DNA of 64,000 nucleotides, taken from positions 2,600,373-2,664,372 of the forward strand of contig NC_088306.1 in the NCBI RefSeq assembly GCF_032854445.1, in the 5' to 3' direction. The position numbers were made by a program, and so were the translations under genes. Every line of letters begins with the position of its first letter. The stretch's first letter is position 1. The notes under the pieces are model-generated. The model was not told the DNA's origin. It saw nothing but the letters and a program-made list of their open reading frames with translations, and ran no database searches. The DNA is from Liolophura sinensis. Its lineage: Eukaryota; Mollusca; Polyplacophora; Chitonida; Chitonidae. Shown here in pieces: positions 46,541 to 58,585 of this stretch.

Positions 46541-46561
46541 ATGGCAGGGACAAACTCACAG
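46541..46561 (+). CDS. Candidate first coding exon (MAGTNSQ) with strong donor
   Basis: aacatcATGG is a good initiation context. Seven codons end in CAG|GTGAGTGTG, a near-consensus donor in phase 0. The preceding 300 bp lack stop-free coding sequence and look like a leader, with moderately higher GC than the flanks. The next exon was not identified within the window, so the intron may run past 64 kb. The gene identity is unknown. Confidence 0.5.
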
Positions 46562-47189
46562 GTGAGTGTGTCAGATAATGGCCAACATAAGCCGATCAGT
46601 GAATATTGAGGTATACAGGGCGGCTGCGTGAAAACAACACTGGTGTAGTTAATATCCAGTTCGTGTAAATGATATGGCCCCATTCTTATGATCTAAACAC
46701 GGAACTGTAGCGTGGCTTTGAAGGATTTGTTTCAGTGTATTTGACAGCCTTAATTGCAATATGATCAGCAGGTGTGTTGCCTAATGCCTTTATATGTAAC
46801 CCTCCTGGGAGAACACTCCATACCCAGAGTACGTTGCGTTGATCGAGCCTTCAGGCGCATACAGTTAGTTCAAAGTGTAGGTGTGTGTTGTTTGTAATAC
46901 GTGTAAATGTATGTCATACACTAACCACTGTAGTTATGGGAGGTAACCATGAACTAAAAATAGACACTGACATAGTCCATTTTTTGCTGTTTTCTATTCT
47001 TACCAGATTCAGATGTTATTAATTCTGATTTAGTATTTCGCAAGTAATATAGTATGGTGTGAATAGCAAGAAATTTTTTGCTGATTGATACCAGTAAAAG
47101 TATTGTATTGTGTTTGCTGTAAGAGAATGAGGCAATCCACACTTATTATAAATACACATTTGAAATTCAGTCTGGATGGGTCAGGATTT

Positions 47190-47325
47190 CAGTAGTATGG
47201 CAGCAACCTGCAGATTATCGTGGTTTTCCCCCACAGGCTCTGTCCGGTTGACACCCACTGTAATGCTGTCTGTTGTTGTAAAATTCTTGAGTACAGCGTA
47301 AAACATCAATAAAATATATAAATCT
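47190..47325 (+). repeat. SINE type A, head-truncated
   Basis: 'ggcagcaacctgcagattat', 'ccacaggctctgtccggttg' and 'ttgagtacagcgtaaaacat', then 'aaaatatataaatc'. Confidence 0.82.
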
Positions 47326-48094
47326 TTCAATCGTTAGGTGTAGGTTCACTCCCAGCCTAGAAGAGTTGAAAAGAGAATCCTCAGGATTCCTCTCCCTCCC
47401 TACCCACACTCCCTATTCCCATTGGGACCTTGCTGGCAACAGTGCTCTTAAGTTGGTCTCACAATACATCAAGTTTGTGTGCAGTGACTGTCCGGTTAGC
47501 AAATGGCAGTGTCCATACGCATCAAAAAAGTATCCCACATATTTATAAAACATACATTTTTGAGATGTTGCACAATCCAGGTAGTAAGTAAAATGGCAAG
47601 TGTACATTGTGAATGTACTTGCAACTGTTTTGCCTTTTAACGATAAGTCTGTGAGGTACAAGTGATTCGACATCGTGTTTCCAGTTACTCTAACATGACA
47701 CACTGACATCCCACGGTCTTGCTAGAATTTCTGATAAAAAGTTGATTCATAGGGTTACCAAGCATGGCTGAAAAAAATGACTCTCCCCATAATTGTGTGC
47801 TAAGGATGTAGTAGGCTCTATCTTCTCTTTTAAATTTAATGAATATGTAAGGCTGTAAAGTTAAACAGCTGTCCATAAATACAAGTAGTCTATCAGGGAT
47901 TTTCTCCTGTAGTGTAGACCAAGACAGATTTCTTCATGGTTCACTGTACAAAGTGTATATCATCTGTGAAAGTTGCCATGACAGAATCAGCAGTTTTCAA
48001 TAATAAATGCATGTACTTCTATAGCATTTATATGTAGCCTTATTCCTCTACCTTTTCCCATATGAATCCCAGTTCAGTTTATGGACATTTGTAA

Positions 48095-48245
48095 TTTAAT
48101 TTTGGAGACAAAACTTCATTGGTTGGATTGGCCAATTTCAGGGCTTCGCAAAAGTATAATTTTATTAGTCTACCCAGAATATGTGTGCTTGAATAAACAT
48201 TTTGCAAACATGCGAAATGGTTGAAGTACAGTAGTTCTTTTAATA
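48095..48245 (+). repeat. Dispersed repeat R4, copy
   Basis: 'taattttggagacaaaactt', 'aaaagtataattttattagt', then gaataaacattttgcaaaca and 'gaaatggttgaagtacagta' align with 50935-51085. Confidence 0.72.
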
Positions 48246-50094
48246 TATTGTTGTTAATACCATTTGAAATGAAGACATTCTGTACTTAATGAGTAGTGCA
48301 ATGCTGTACATCTGCATGTACAGTGAGTAATCACATGTGCAGAATCTGTTTACTTTTATTCCAGTTGTCTTTATGTATACATGTAGGTTTGAAAAGTTAG
48401 CGTGTTTACTTTAGATTTACTTACCCTTAACTGCTTTTATTAGGGTCAAGTTTAGCCTGATACACTTGAATATGCAGTTACTTGTTCTTCAGTCATACCA
48501 AGGTTGGTAGGAAACAGTCAGATGTTAAATGTGTAAGTCATGAGAAAGATTCGGCCCCGTTATTCATTGACATAGATTAGCTTGCTTTTCAGTGACAAAC
48601 ATGCCAATTTCTTTTATAGGGTCTCGTTTTCATGCTTTATTCTTTCATCTGATTACATGCGATTAGAAATTGCAGCATATGCAAGTAAGTTGTTCAAGGG
48701 GGTGTGCAGCTGAGAAATGAATAATAAATTTCCCTTTACCTGATGATAAAACATTAATAATGCAGACAGCCAAGTTTGTCTTAAAAGAAAGGGTTATGTG
48801 TCATGAAAAAGAAAGTTACCACACCAGCGTGTAATTCATGCAGATTGCTGTAAATCCCCAACCTTTTCAACATCTAAATCACTGTTTTCAGTGGAATTTA
48901 CATGTATGCGTACAATTATTATGAAAATGGCACTAAAAATGGCTTTGTTTTTGTCACTAAAGGTGGAAATTTCATAAAACAGTGCAAAATATTTTTTGAC
49001 ACCTCGTAGTTTTCTGAGAATGTTTGAAAATATAAGAAGCAGAGGTGGTTGAAAAGGTTGAAGAATAACCTGTAGGTGTTGATATCAGTCAGCAGCAGGA
49101 CAGACCCCAGGATTGCAAAGCTTTCTTAGACTGAAGGCAGACTTTAGTCTTAATTTGTGGTAACACATGTATTTCTGAACTTTGACTTGAACTTTAACAC
49201 TAATTTTTCATTTTGTTTTGAAGAACTAAACCAACTCTTGGTATTGAAGTGAAAAGTCCTAGGGTGAAAAAAACAATTTTAGCTCTGTACACTAATTTGA
49301 AGTTAGGACTAGTTTTGACTTAAGTCTGATAACTAATTTTCAGTTTTTTATTTTTTTATTTTAGTTAAAAATGAAATAATTTGGCGGTCAATTAGCAGCT
49401 GAAAGTAACCACAACCATGCTTTGTTTTATGCATTTTGTAAATATAGTTTCAAAATGTCTGAAATTTCAGTTATTGAACATGTTTAATTGATGACAAATT
49501 AAAGTTTTTGACTGTTAGATAACTTTTTTCAAATGGGTCAGCCACATTCACCATTGATATGTTGAGCTATCAACAACGCCTGTTAGATGCTGTACACCCA
49601 GGTCTACTGGTATTTCATTTAAGTTGTCCCATTTACATGAACATGCAGTTCCCCTTTTTGTTTGCATGTTAATTTCAGCAGAATAGCTTAGGCGTCAAAC
49701 TCATCCAGCTCCTACCCCCAGGTCTCTAAAGCCCTGTGATAAGATTGTGCACCTTTGATCCTTTTGAAGATGTGCACTCAGCCTGTTTTTGCTTGACACG
49801 CATTTAACCAGACAGTGTGGAAACTCAGCCCACCATGTTATTCACAGTTCAACATGTGCACACACACTTTTTTGATCCAGAGCCAGGCTTTCTGCGAAAA
49901 AGTACATGGAGAATGATTCTTCATTGCCATGCCAAAGAGGTAATTTTGGCAGTTTGTATTAGCCAGGCCATCTCTCGGGTATAAAACAATAGCTGTAGCA
50001 TCAGAATCTATTAATATTAATGTACTGCTGTTGTGTTAATATCACTGAGATAAAGTTAGTATAAACACGGGGAACATAGAGGATAAACCCATTA

Positions 50095-50825
50095 TCCCCT
50101 ATTTCTCACTGTGCATATAGATCTTAAATGGTATTCAGTCTCCCTGTTTCTCACTACATGTAGATCTGAAATAGTACAAAAAACATCCACAGTTTCTCAC
50201 TGTGCATTTAGATCTAAAATGATACAAACAGTGTCCCCGGTTTCTCACTATATGTAGATCTAAAATGGTACAAACAGTGTCCCCGGTTTCTCACTATATG
50301 TAGATCTAAAATGGTACTTGAACAGTATCTCCTGTTTCTCACTGTACATGTAGATTTTAAATAGCACTGACAGTATCCCCCGTTTCTCACAGCACATGTA
50401 GATCTAAAATGGTAGTAACAGTATCCCCAGTTTCTCACTGTACATGCACACGTAAAATGATACTTGAACAGCATCCCTGGGATTTCACTGTACACGTAGC
50501 TCTAGAATGGTACTGACAGTGTCGCCGGTTTCTCACTGTACATGTAGCTCTAGAATGGTACTGACAGTGTCTGTGGTGTTTCACTGTACATGCAGCTCTA
50601 GAATGGTACTGACAGTGTCTCCGGTTTCTCACTGTACATGTATCTCTAAAATGGTACTGACAGTGTCCCTGGTTTCTCACTGTACATGTAGCTCTAGAAT
50701 GGTACTGACAGTGTCCCCGGTTTCTCACTGTACATGTAGCTCTAGAATGGTACATGTAGCTCTAGAATGGTACTGACAGTGTTCCCGGTTTCTCGCTGTA
50801 CATGCACATCTAAAATGGTACTTGA
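50095..50825 (+). repeat. 48-bp minisatellite, about 15 copies
   Basis: The unit contains gtttctcactgtacatgtag and aatggtactgacagtgtccc. Units on the left are more diverged (atagatctaaaatgg variants) than those at 50500-50760, where ctctagaatggtactgacag is nearly uniform. Growth from the right part is therefore likely. The period of 48 keeps false frames open on both strands. Confidence 0.95.
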
Positions 50826-50934
50826 GAAGTACCATTAAATATTCACAGGTTTAAAATATTCTCTTTTACTTAATGCCCTAATTCCTCTGGCATTTTGCAT
50901 ATGTGAAAGAGCAACTTTCATTGTGATTTATGCA

Positions 50935-51085
50935 ACTTTTTAAATTTGATTTTGGAGACAAAACTATTCAAAAAGTATATTAAAATTATTCTGCACAGAA
51001 TATTGCCCTCAGAATATGTGTTTAAATAAACACCCTGCAAACCTACACTGTATGAAAAGGTTGGAGAATTACAGTAATACATATA
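50935..51085 (+). repeat. Dispersed repeat R4, copy
   Basis: 'gattttggagacaaaactat', 'aaataaacaccctgcaaacc' and 'gaaaaggttggagaattaca' align with the copy at 48095. Confidence 0.72.
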
Positions 51086-51743
51086 AAAGGCATGAGATTT
51101 GTCCTCTTTTTGGAGGAATTCCTCTTTATTTATACAAAAAATACATCAGAAAAATGTTCAGAATTTTATTCAGAAATGCTAAAAATGACAAAATTATTTC
51201 CTCTCTTTCATCCCAGTGTCTTTCTTATCTCTGATAGAATGAGTCACTGATTTTACTAACATTGTTTCCTCCATATAACCTTTTTATACCGTCAAGTTTG
51301 TGGTGTATTTTGTCGGGAACTTTGATAGCAGTTAATGTCTGTATAGGTGTATGTTTGCAACATAATATAGCAAGTACATGTACACGTAGGTACAGCCACT
51401 GAAAAGCCCTTTGAAGTCAGCCGCCTAGTCAATTTAGGTCATCCCCGAAATGCAAATTGTTCTGATTGAACAAATTCAGCTCATAGATATTTCTGGCGTT
51501 ATGAAAAGGTTTGATAATTAGAGTATGGGTGAGTTTGGACCTGTGTGTAAGTATGTCTACACATGTTTACATGTACTGTAGTACGTACCTGTATACCACA
51601 GGACTTACATGAAACTTACCTGTGTATGTAAAGGAGTGTTTGATGAGCACTGATCATTGGCTGACTGGCACTGTAAAACATTGACACACAATATTACTGG
51701 AATGGACAGAGTGAGAGGTGTACATGTGTAAACTGTACAACTC

Positions 51744-52071
51744 ACTTTACTATGGGAAAACCCACTTGTGTGTGGATTCCGGACTTTATTATGGGAAAAC
51801 CCACATGTGTGTGGATTCCTGACTTTACTGTGGGAAAACCCACTTGTGTGTGGATTCCTGACTTTACTATGGGAAAACCCACTGGTGTGTGGATTCTTGA
51901 CTTTACTGTGGGAAAACCCACATGTGTGTGGATTACTGACTTTACTATGGGAAAACCCACTTTTGTGTGGGTTCCTGACTTTACTCTGGGAAAGCCCACT
52001 TGTGTGTGGATTCCTGACTTTACTATGGGAAAACCCACTGGTGTGTGGATTCTTGACTTTACTATGGGAAA
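51744..52071 (+). repeat. 39-bp minisatellite, block 1, about 8 copies
   Basis: The unit reads actttactatgggaaaaccc then acttgtgtgtggattcctg. 39 is divisible by 3, so all frames without a stop in the unit stay open on both strands; the predicted Ser/His/Gly-rich peptides are not evidence of a gene. Confidence 0.96.
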
Positions 52072-52095
52072 CAGGGATTACACTTTCTGAATATA

Positions 52096-52376
52096 GCACA
52101 GATTCTAGTGCTGAAATTTGGCTGAGACCACTGCGGGTTTCGAGCCAGCGACCTCAGAGTCAGGCACCTAACCACCAGCAATACATGTCAACCGTCTAGA
52201 CCACTCGACCAACAGGCCTTCCACAAAAATGGAAGGTAGTTGACCAGTAGACTTTGCAGCGAACATGCATTACCCCTCTGATGATCACAAACAACATCAC
52301 TCCCTTACGTGAATATATCAGATAGGTATAGATGTTATTTAGAAAGTGGATTAAGTAACAGTATTATCGTTAATAC
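52096..52376 (-). mobile_element. tRNA-like insertion between 21-bp direct repeats
   Basis: On the minus strand, 52218-52121 has an A-box-like tggtcgagtggtc and a B-box-like ggctcgaaaccc, with a long central part like a class II (Leu/Ser) tRNA. The acceptor ends do not pair, so it is a SINE-type or pseudo-tRNA. It is flanked by identical 21-bp copies of ggattacactttctgaatat+a at 52075-52095 and 52377-52397. Confidence 0.68.
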
Positions 52377-52397
52377 GGATTACACTTTCTGAATATA

Positions 52398-52974
52398 TGT
52401 GAAAACCCACTTATGTGTGGATTCCTGACTTTACTATTGGAAAACCCACTGGTGCGTGGATTCTTGACTTTACTGTGGGAAAGCCCACTTGTGTGTGGAT
52501 TCCTGACTTTACTGTGGGAAAACCCACTTGTGTATGGATTCCGGACTTTACTCTGGGAAAGCCCACTTGTGTGTGGATTCCTGACTTTACTATGGGAAAA
52601 CGCACTTGTGTGTGGACTCCTGATATTACTATGGGAAAACCCACTTGTGTGTGGACTCCTGATATTACTATGTGAAAACCCACTTGTGTGTGGATTCCTG
52701 ACTTTACTATTGGAAAACCCACTGGTGCGTGGATTCTTGACTTTACTATGGGAAAACCCACATGTGTGTGGATTCTTGACTTTACTATGGGAAAACCCAC
52801 TTGTGTGTGGACTCCTGATATTACTATGGGAAAACCCACTTGTGTGTAGACTCCTGATATTATTATGGTAAAACGCACTTGTGTGTGGACTCCTGATATT
52901 ACTATGAGAAAACCCACTTGTGTGTGGACTCCTGACTTTACTATGGGAAAACCCACTTGTGTGTGGATTTCTGG
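52398..52974 (+). repeat. 39-bp minisatellite, block 2, about 15 copies
   Basis: Same unit as block 1, with a second subtype (gtgtggactcctgatattac) forming about half of the units. The subtypes alternate in clusters, so parts of the array were duplicated as multi-unit blocks. Confidence 0.96.
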
Positions 52975-54870
52975 GCATTTCTACATATAGGCGATGGTCA
53001 TTTGCTTAGTAGAAAACACTGATTCACTGAGATTGCCAGTGAAATTGACTGAATGAAACAAGTATGACCACGTACGACAGTGTACAGTGTAGCTGTGTTA
53101 AATGACGTACATGTAAACAAAGCCAAAAGGAATCGTTCAGTGTTCATTAATAACAACAGGTCTTGAGATTGTTAAAGTCTGTCAAATGTTATTGTGCCTT
53201 GGCTGTAGATTATGTCTTTTCCAGGTCTCACTGTTACTAAGGGTTGTTCACAAAACACAAATCACTGGAGGTGCAACATTTTCTGTTGCAATGAATGCAA
53301 AAGGCAAAAAAAAATATTTATTTCACTACACAAATGTGGTGAGTTTTATTAATGACCAGATTAATTCAGAGTATCCAGTGAATGTCTTCTAAGTAAAAAT
53401 GTGGCTTTAAATTTTATATTCGCCAGAATTAAGGCTGAATAATACAATGCAGCGTGTGCCCAAATTAACTACATCTGTGTGCATAGAATATAAACAGAGG
53501 ATGGTTACAAACTCACAAGCACTTGTGAAAACACATTAAGCGAGATCATATCAAATTGCTAATGCAATTCTTGGAAAGTTAAAATCTATTTGGGATGATT
53601 GTGTTTGTGGCTTATTGGTGATTAGTTATAGTTATCTGAGTTTCATGACATACTTTGTATGCTCCGGGAAAACCACATCAGGGTGGCCCACACAGGAAGC
53701 GGAAGAACAGATGGCTATCAGCTATTGTTTTTCAGAAGACTAAACATTAGAGCAAAATGATCAGTGTAAAATAATTTACCAACAGGCGGGGCAATCTACA
53801 GACAAATGCAGATTATTTTTCTCATGTTGAAAAGTGAAGGTATTTTAATGTTGGTGACATGAAAATCCTATTTTTGATTAGCAATGAATAGTTAGTAGGA
53901 AATTATTAAAATTCTTTTGGTATACAATGTATATACTGATAGTGTGCGTGTATCTCTTCTTCAATAGATTCCTTTTGTTTACAATTCATACACAAAATTT
54001 AATTATCGTTCCTCTTATTGTCTACAGGAGTCTAAATGTTTGGTCATTTACATGTACTATTTTTTGAGAGCTCAAATAAAAATGATAACTTCAAATTGAA
54101 CTCAGGGTCCCGGTCAGTCTGAAGTGAATTAAGGTTTAGTTTGTGGATTGGAAATGCATGTAAATGCGGTACATCTTGATGAGGTGAGTTAAAATGCCAA
54201 CTCATTTCATTGGGAGCCTTGATACTGGTATTTGTGGTTAGGTATTTGAAATTGTATCACATCACCGTAGCAACAGATTGATTATCACAGTTACTTTCAT
54301 TTTTTACATCAAACTGGTGCATTCAGGTCATCTTCAGGGAAAAAAAAGGAAAAGAAATACAACCTGGATTGCTAGAAAGCCATAAATTCTATGCGTACAT
54401 GTATAGTATGCTCAACACAGACATGGAGAACATTGTATGTTATTCCAGTCCTTGAGACATGAATTGCAGATTTCTTGCTGAAAACTCCAGCCATTGAAAT
54501 AATTTGCGAAAATAGAATTTCTAAATTTTGAATTTGAAGTACATATTATGCTGGTTTAGAATTCTTTTGTGATGAAGAAGGAAACTACTATTTGTCTGAC
54601 AGGTGAATGGACACCATTGAGGTATAAATGTCTGTTTCATTGTAGTTGGCCTTCATGATTTATTCATGGTGAACATATTTGAAACTTGTAAATGTATGCA
54701 CATATTCTGTATACGGTGTTATGTACATGTTTGAGCAACCCATCAACTCACCCAGTTTTCTCCAAATTTTTACGCTGCGATGTTCTGTTTTTGTGTTTTA
54801 CACCCTAAACTGGTTGCACCAGAATTAACCCCTGTTAAGGGGTCTTTATGTTGTTATGTTCCTGTTAGAC

Positions 54871-55083
54871 CTGCAGTTTTACAGGTACAGGTGTCAGGTA
54901 TGTAATCACCTAAATGGCCAGCTGCCTCGCACACAGTATTTTGATAAGAGTCTCACAGATATACTTGTTAAATGTTGGCAACATATTAAAGCACAAGGTG
55001 CGGGCGCAAACCAAGCGTCTGACGGGGTATTCGTAGATTCTCCCGATCTCACTTTTGATGGGCCCCGTGGGGCCTTAGGTTAA
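54871..55083 (+). other. Candidate coding fragment, unassigned
   Basis: A GC-richer open stretch encodes CQVCNHLNGQLPRTQYFDK, then ILVKCWQHIKAQGAGANQ and DGVFVDSPDLTFDGPRGALG before TAA. Acceptor-like sequences (gacctgcag, ttttacag) precede it. It stands out from its AT-rich surroundings, but I know no matching family, and it could be a transposon scrap. Confidence 0.3.
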
Positions 55084-56449
55084 TAAGCCGTCAGCAACAT
55101 TCGTGTTGCCGTTTGCTCAGTCTTGTCATTTGTTACCTTCTTATTTGGTGAGCGTATCTGTGTCCCATGCATCGAAATGTTTTAGGAAGCATATTTTACT
55201 GAAATTGACAACAAACTCGTCTGTATGTACGTTTGGAAAGCTTTGTAAAACGGAAATGTCGTAAAATTGTGAAGATCAGGCAAAATATTTAGTTGTATAT
55301 ACAAATTTATTTCATTTTGTATTTTTTATTGTCTGCTGGACAGTAAAACGTAATAAAATTGGTGTTGCCTTAGATAGAAATAAACTTGGCTTGTACACAT
55401 CCAGTACACATTCAGTGCACATGCAGTACACATACAATACGGCTACCATTCTGCCGTGTTTTGACACCACATGTACGTGTAACTTACTGACACGACTGAG
55501 TAAATTTGTCATGTTTATATGCGCTGTAGGTAATGTGTGTGTACTTGACAGATACATGGCTGTAGCTTGAAATGGTTACATACCTACACCACATGGCTTC
55601 TCTCCTTTCACTGCAGATTGGTCTAGACACTGATAGCGTATCAGTACCAGCATGTTGGCTTACTTCCTTGTTTTTGCCGGTTAACTGGGATAGTATCACC
55701 TGTGTGTTGTTTTATTCTCTGTACTCTAGTGGCACTGATCGCTATCAATCATGCTAATAGATGTAATTTACATATGTATTTACTTGTACATGTATCTGCA
55801 TGTGACCAGTCCCCATTTTTTAAACTTTGCCTAAGATGTACATGTGTTCTGTGCTGCATATTTCAATAATGATAATTTTAATAGTAAGTGTTATATGAAG
55901 TCATTAATGATAACACCTCTCTAGGTATCAGGCAGTCTTCTTGTCTTATAAGGGCAGTCAGGGCAAAAAAAAGAAGTTTGAGCTGGATTTGAACCTTACA
56001 ACCTTGTCCATTCGTTTGGAACTGACTTATTATAGTATTACACTGTCGTCTGGAAGCTGTGAACATCATAACCCACATGTTTGTAAAGTTTGACACAAAC
56101 AGTGGAAATTTTGTCTGCATTTTATTTTGCATGACCAACAGTTGTGCCAAATGTGTCTTATTGTGATTTAGTTTCATGGGAATTTATGCAAATAGAGTTA
56201 CACTGCAGGGAACAAAACCTGATCGGCTGCCCTGATACCCTGCACAGCATTGAGACTGAGGAAAGACAGTATCACCTGGACAGGAAGGACTGGATTAAGT
56301 GGTGTTAGTATAGCCCCTGGAACCCAGGGTTCATAGCTTACCTCTCTGACCCAGATACAGAAACTGAACACCTCTTTCCCCACTCCCCATGACCCTCTTA
56401 CCTGTAAACACATGTACATGCTGCTTGCACAACAATATGGTCAGTATAA

Positions 56450-57113
56450 ATATGTACATATAACAGTGTCTAGCAGTGTGGCCTGGTGAGGTACACACCT
56501 GTACAGGTAGTTGTAACAATGTACAGAAGTAAGGCCTAGTAAGATACATGCCTGTACACGTAGTTGTAACAATGTACAGGAGTAAGGCCTGGTAAGATAC
56601 ACACCTGTACTCATAGCTGTAACAATGTACAAGGGTATGGCCTGGTAAGATACACACCTGTACAGGTAGTTGTAACAATGTACAACAGTATGGCCTGATG
56701 AGGTACACACCTGTATAGGTAGTTGTAACAATGTACAACAAAATGGCCTGGTAAGATACACATCTCTACAAGTAGTTGTAACAACGTACAGCCACATGGC
56801 TTTGTAAGATACACACCTGTACAGATAGTTATAACACTGTAAGGCAGTATGGCTTTGCAAGATACACATGTATAGATAGATATAACAATGCACGGCAGTA
56901 TTGGCTGGTAAGATATACACCTGTACAAGTAGTTGTAACAATGTGCAGCCGTATGGCCTGGTAAGATACACACCTGTACAGGTAGTTGTAACAATGTACA
57001 GCGGTATTGCCTGATAAGATACACACCTGTACAGGTAGTTGTAACACTGTACAGCAGTATGGCCTGGTAAGATATACACCTGCACAGTTAGATGTAACAA
57101 TGTAAAACAAAGT
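56450..57113 (+). repeat. 53-bp minisatellite, about 12 copies
   Basis: The unit contains gtaagatacacacctgtaca, ggtagttgtaacaatgtaca and cagtatggcctg. Several units are one or two bases shorter. It runs straight into a SINE type A 3' part at 57114. Confidence 0.95.
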
Positions 57114-57224
57114 GCTCTGCCTGGATTTCTCCCACCATAATGCTGGCAGCCATCTTGCGTTAAAGTGAAATACATGTTTTCTGGATGTAGTGTAAAACTC
57201 CAGTCAAAATGCATTGTAAATAAA
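57114..57224 (+). repeat. SINE type A, 3' part
   Basis: 'tctcccaccataatgctggc', then agtgaaatacatg, 'gtagtgtaaaactccagtca' and a taaataaa tail, directly abutting the minisatellite on the left and the DNA element on the right. Confidence 0.78.
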
Positions 57225-58184
57225 TACTGTAATTGCCTTTTTATTCGTGGGTATTAACTTTTGTGGATTTGGTAAGAAGACACATTCGCAGGAATCAACT
57301 TTCGCTGATCTTGGCAGAATGTTTGGACAACTGATAAACGAAAATCAAACTTCAGTACAGAAATGTCGAGTAATAAAACAACTCATTCAAGTAACAATGT
57401 TATCATTTAAACTTGTTTGTACCTGTAAGATGTGAAAAAAATTCTGTACAATACAGTAACCTGATCAGACAAAGGAAGTTAATCCTCCTAAGCTTTTAAT
57501 CTTTTGAAGACTGTTAATCCTTATGAGACAAAGCCCTTACCTCCTGTGTGAGCAAATATTCATGTCACTCACCCCGGGAGATGACAAAGGATTAAATGTG
57601 AAATAAATAAATCTCACTGTTTAATTCTCTTGCATCAGCAGTGTGAGTGAAACATTTGGTGAACTGTGACAGATTTTAGTAAATTTCTCAGAAATCATCG
57701 TTATGAAAAAGAAGTTTTAAGTGCGGAAACCCCTGAGCAATATATCGGGCGCATCGGAAAGGTGATCTGACTGGAAGGCAAGTACAGTTGATAAAAAAAC
57801 AGCCTCTCTCGTCATATCACGTCCAGACGCCCAGTGCAAATTATCGATTTGTATGTCTCTAACCACGGCAATGAATCAACAACAACAATGTCGCAATGTG
57901 GCGATTTTTAGACGGAGTTAAACCTCCTTAAAAGAATGCATGGTTAACTGATGATCAATTAAGCTTGATTTGTGAAAGCCGAAATACATTCTAATTAGGT
58001 ATTTCTAATTAACGTCTTTAAAAAAGTATTAGAAGTGTAGTGCTTGTTAACGAATTTATATCTGTAACGCATGCTACAGTAATAAATTACTAACATGGGT
58101 TTTATATTCGATGGCACTTATTTTTGCGGAAATGTGTTTGCCGTGAAATCCGCTATCACGCGAATAAAAAAGGCATTTACAGTA
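57225..58184. mobile_element. Non-autonomous DNA transposon of about 960 bp with terminal inverted repeats
   Basis: The left end tactgtaattgcctttttat and the inverted right end tactgtaaatgccttttttattcg match closely over about 26 bp. Weaker inverted similarity extends about 70 bp inward (gtggattt/gcggattt and acacatt blocks). No transposase frame is present. TA at both ends fits a TA target site. Confidence 0.72.
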
Positions 58185-58429
58185 AACAACATGTAGCAAA
58201 TCAAAGTGGTGAGGTTAAATACCAGTGTTGGCAGGTGTTATAACCTACAGTATTATAGTCTGTCATCAAGATGCACTTACCATTGTACCTGTAGTTTTTT
58301 TAACTCTTAATTTCTAAAAGAAGTCCTTATATAAACATATATGGGACCTAAAATGTTAGTTTTCTCAGTTTGAGGTAAAAATTATTTTATTTATTTATAG
58401 ATTTATTAAGGCATTGAAAAATAAGCTGC

Positions 58430-58585
58430 ACGGCGACCAGGCAATTTATCCCCCTCCTCTCTGGCTGTAAGTGGGAAGGTCTGCAGCAACCTGCGGATGG
58501 TCATGGGTTCCCCCCAGACTGTGCTCGGTTTTCTCCCACCATAATGCTGGCTGCCATCGTATAAGTGAAATATTCTTGAGTGGAG
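58430..58585 (+). repeat. SINE type A, partial
   Basis: 'tggctgtaagtgggaaggtc', core 'agcaacctgcggatggtcat', 'ctcccaccataatgctggct' and 'gtataagtgaaatattcttg'. The tail is disrupted. Confidence 0.86.

Noticed and set aside
50214-50776. Cys/His-rich repeat ORFs resembling zinc-finger proteins
   Set aside because: The spacing comes from the 48-bp period; no real C2H2 pattern and frames are open on both strands.
52121-52218. Functional tRNA-Leu/Ser gene
   Set aside because: Box-like motifs are present, but the acceptor ends do not pair, and flanking direct repeats indicate insertion.
51752-52978. ORFs of 98-202 codons on both strands encoding Ser/His/Gly-rich repeats
   Set aside because: They are a product of the 39-bp repeat period (13 codons), open in several frames at once; there is no start context, no non-repeat flank and no splice support.
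56331-57214. Minus-strand ORF of 257 codons
   Set aside because: It covers the 53-bp array and runs into a SINE; the translated repeat changes frame from unit to unit and has no independent support.
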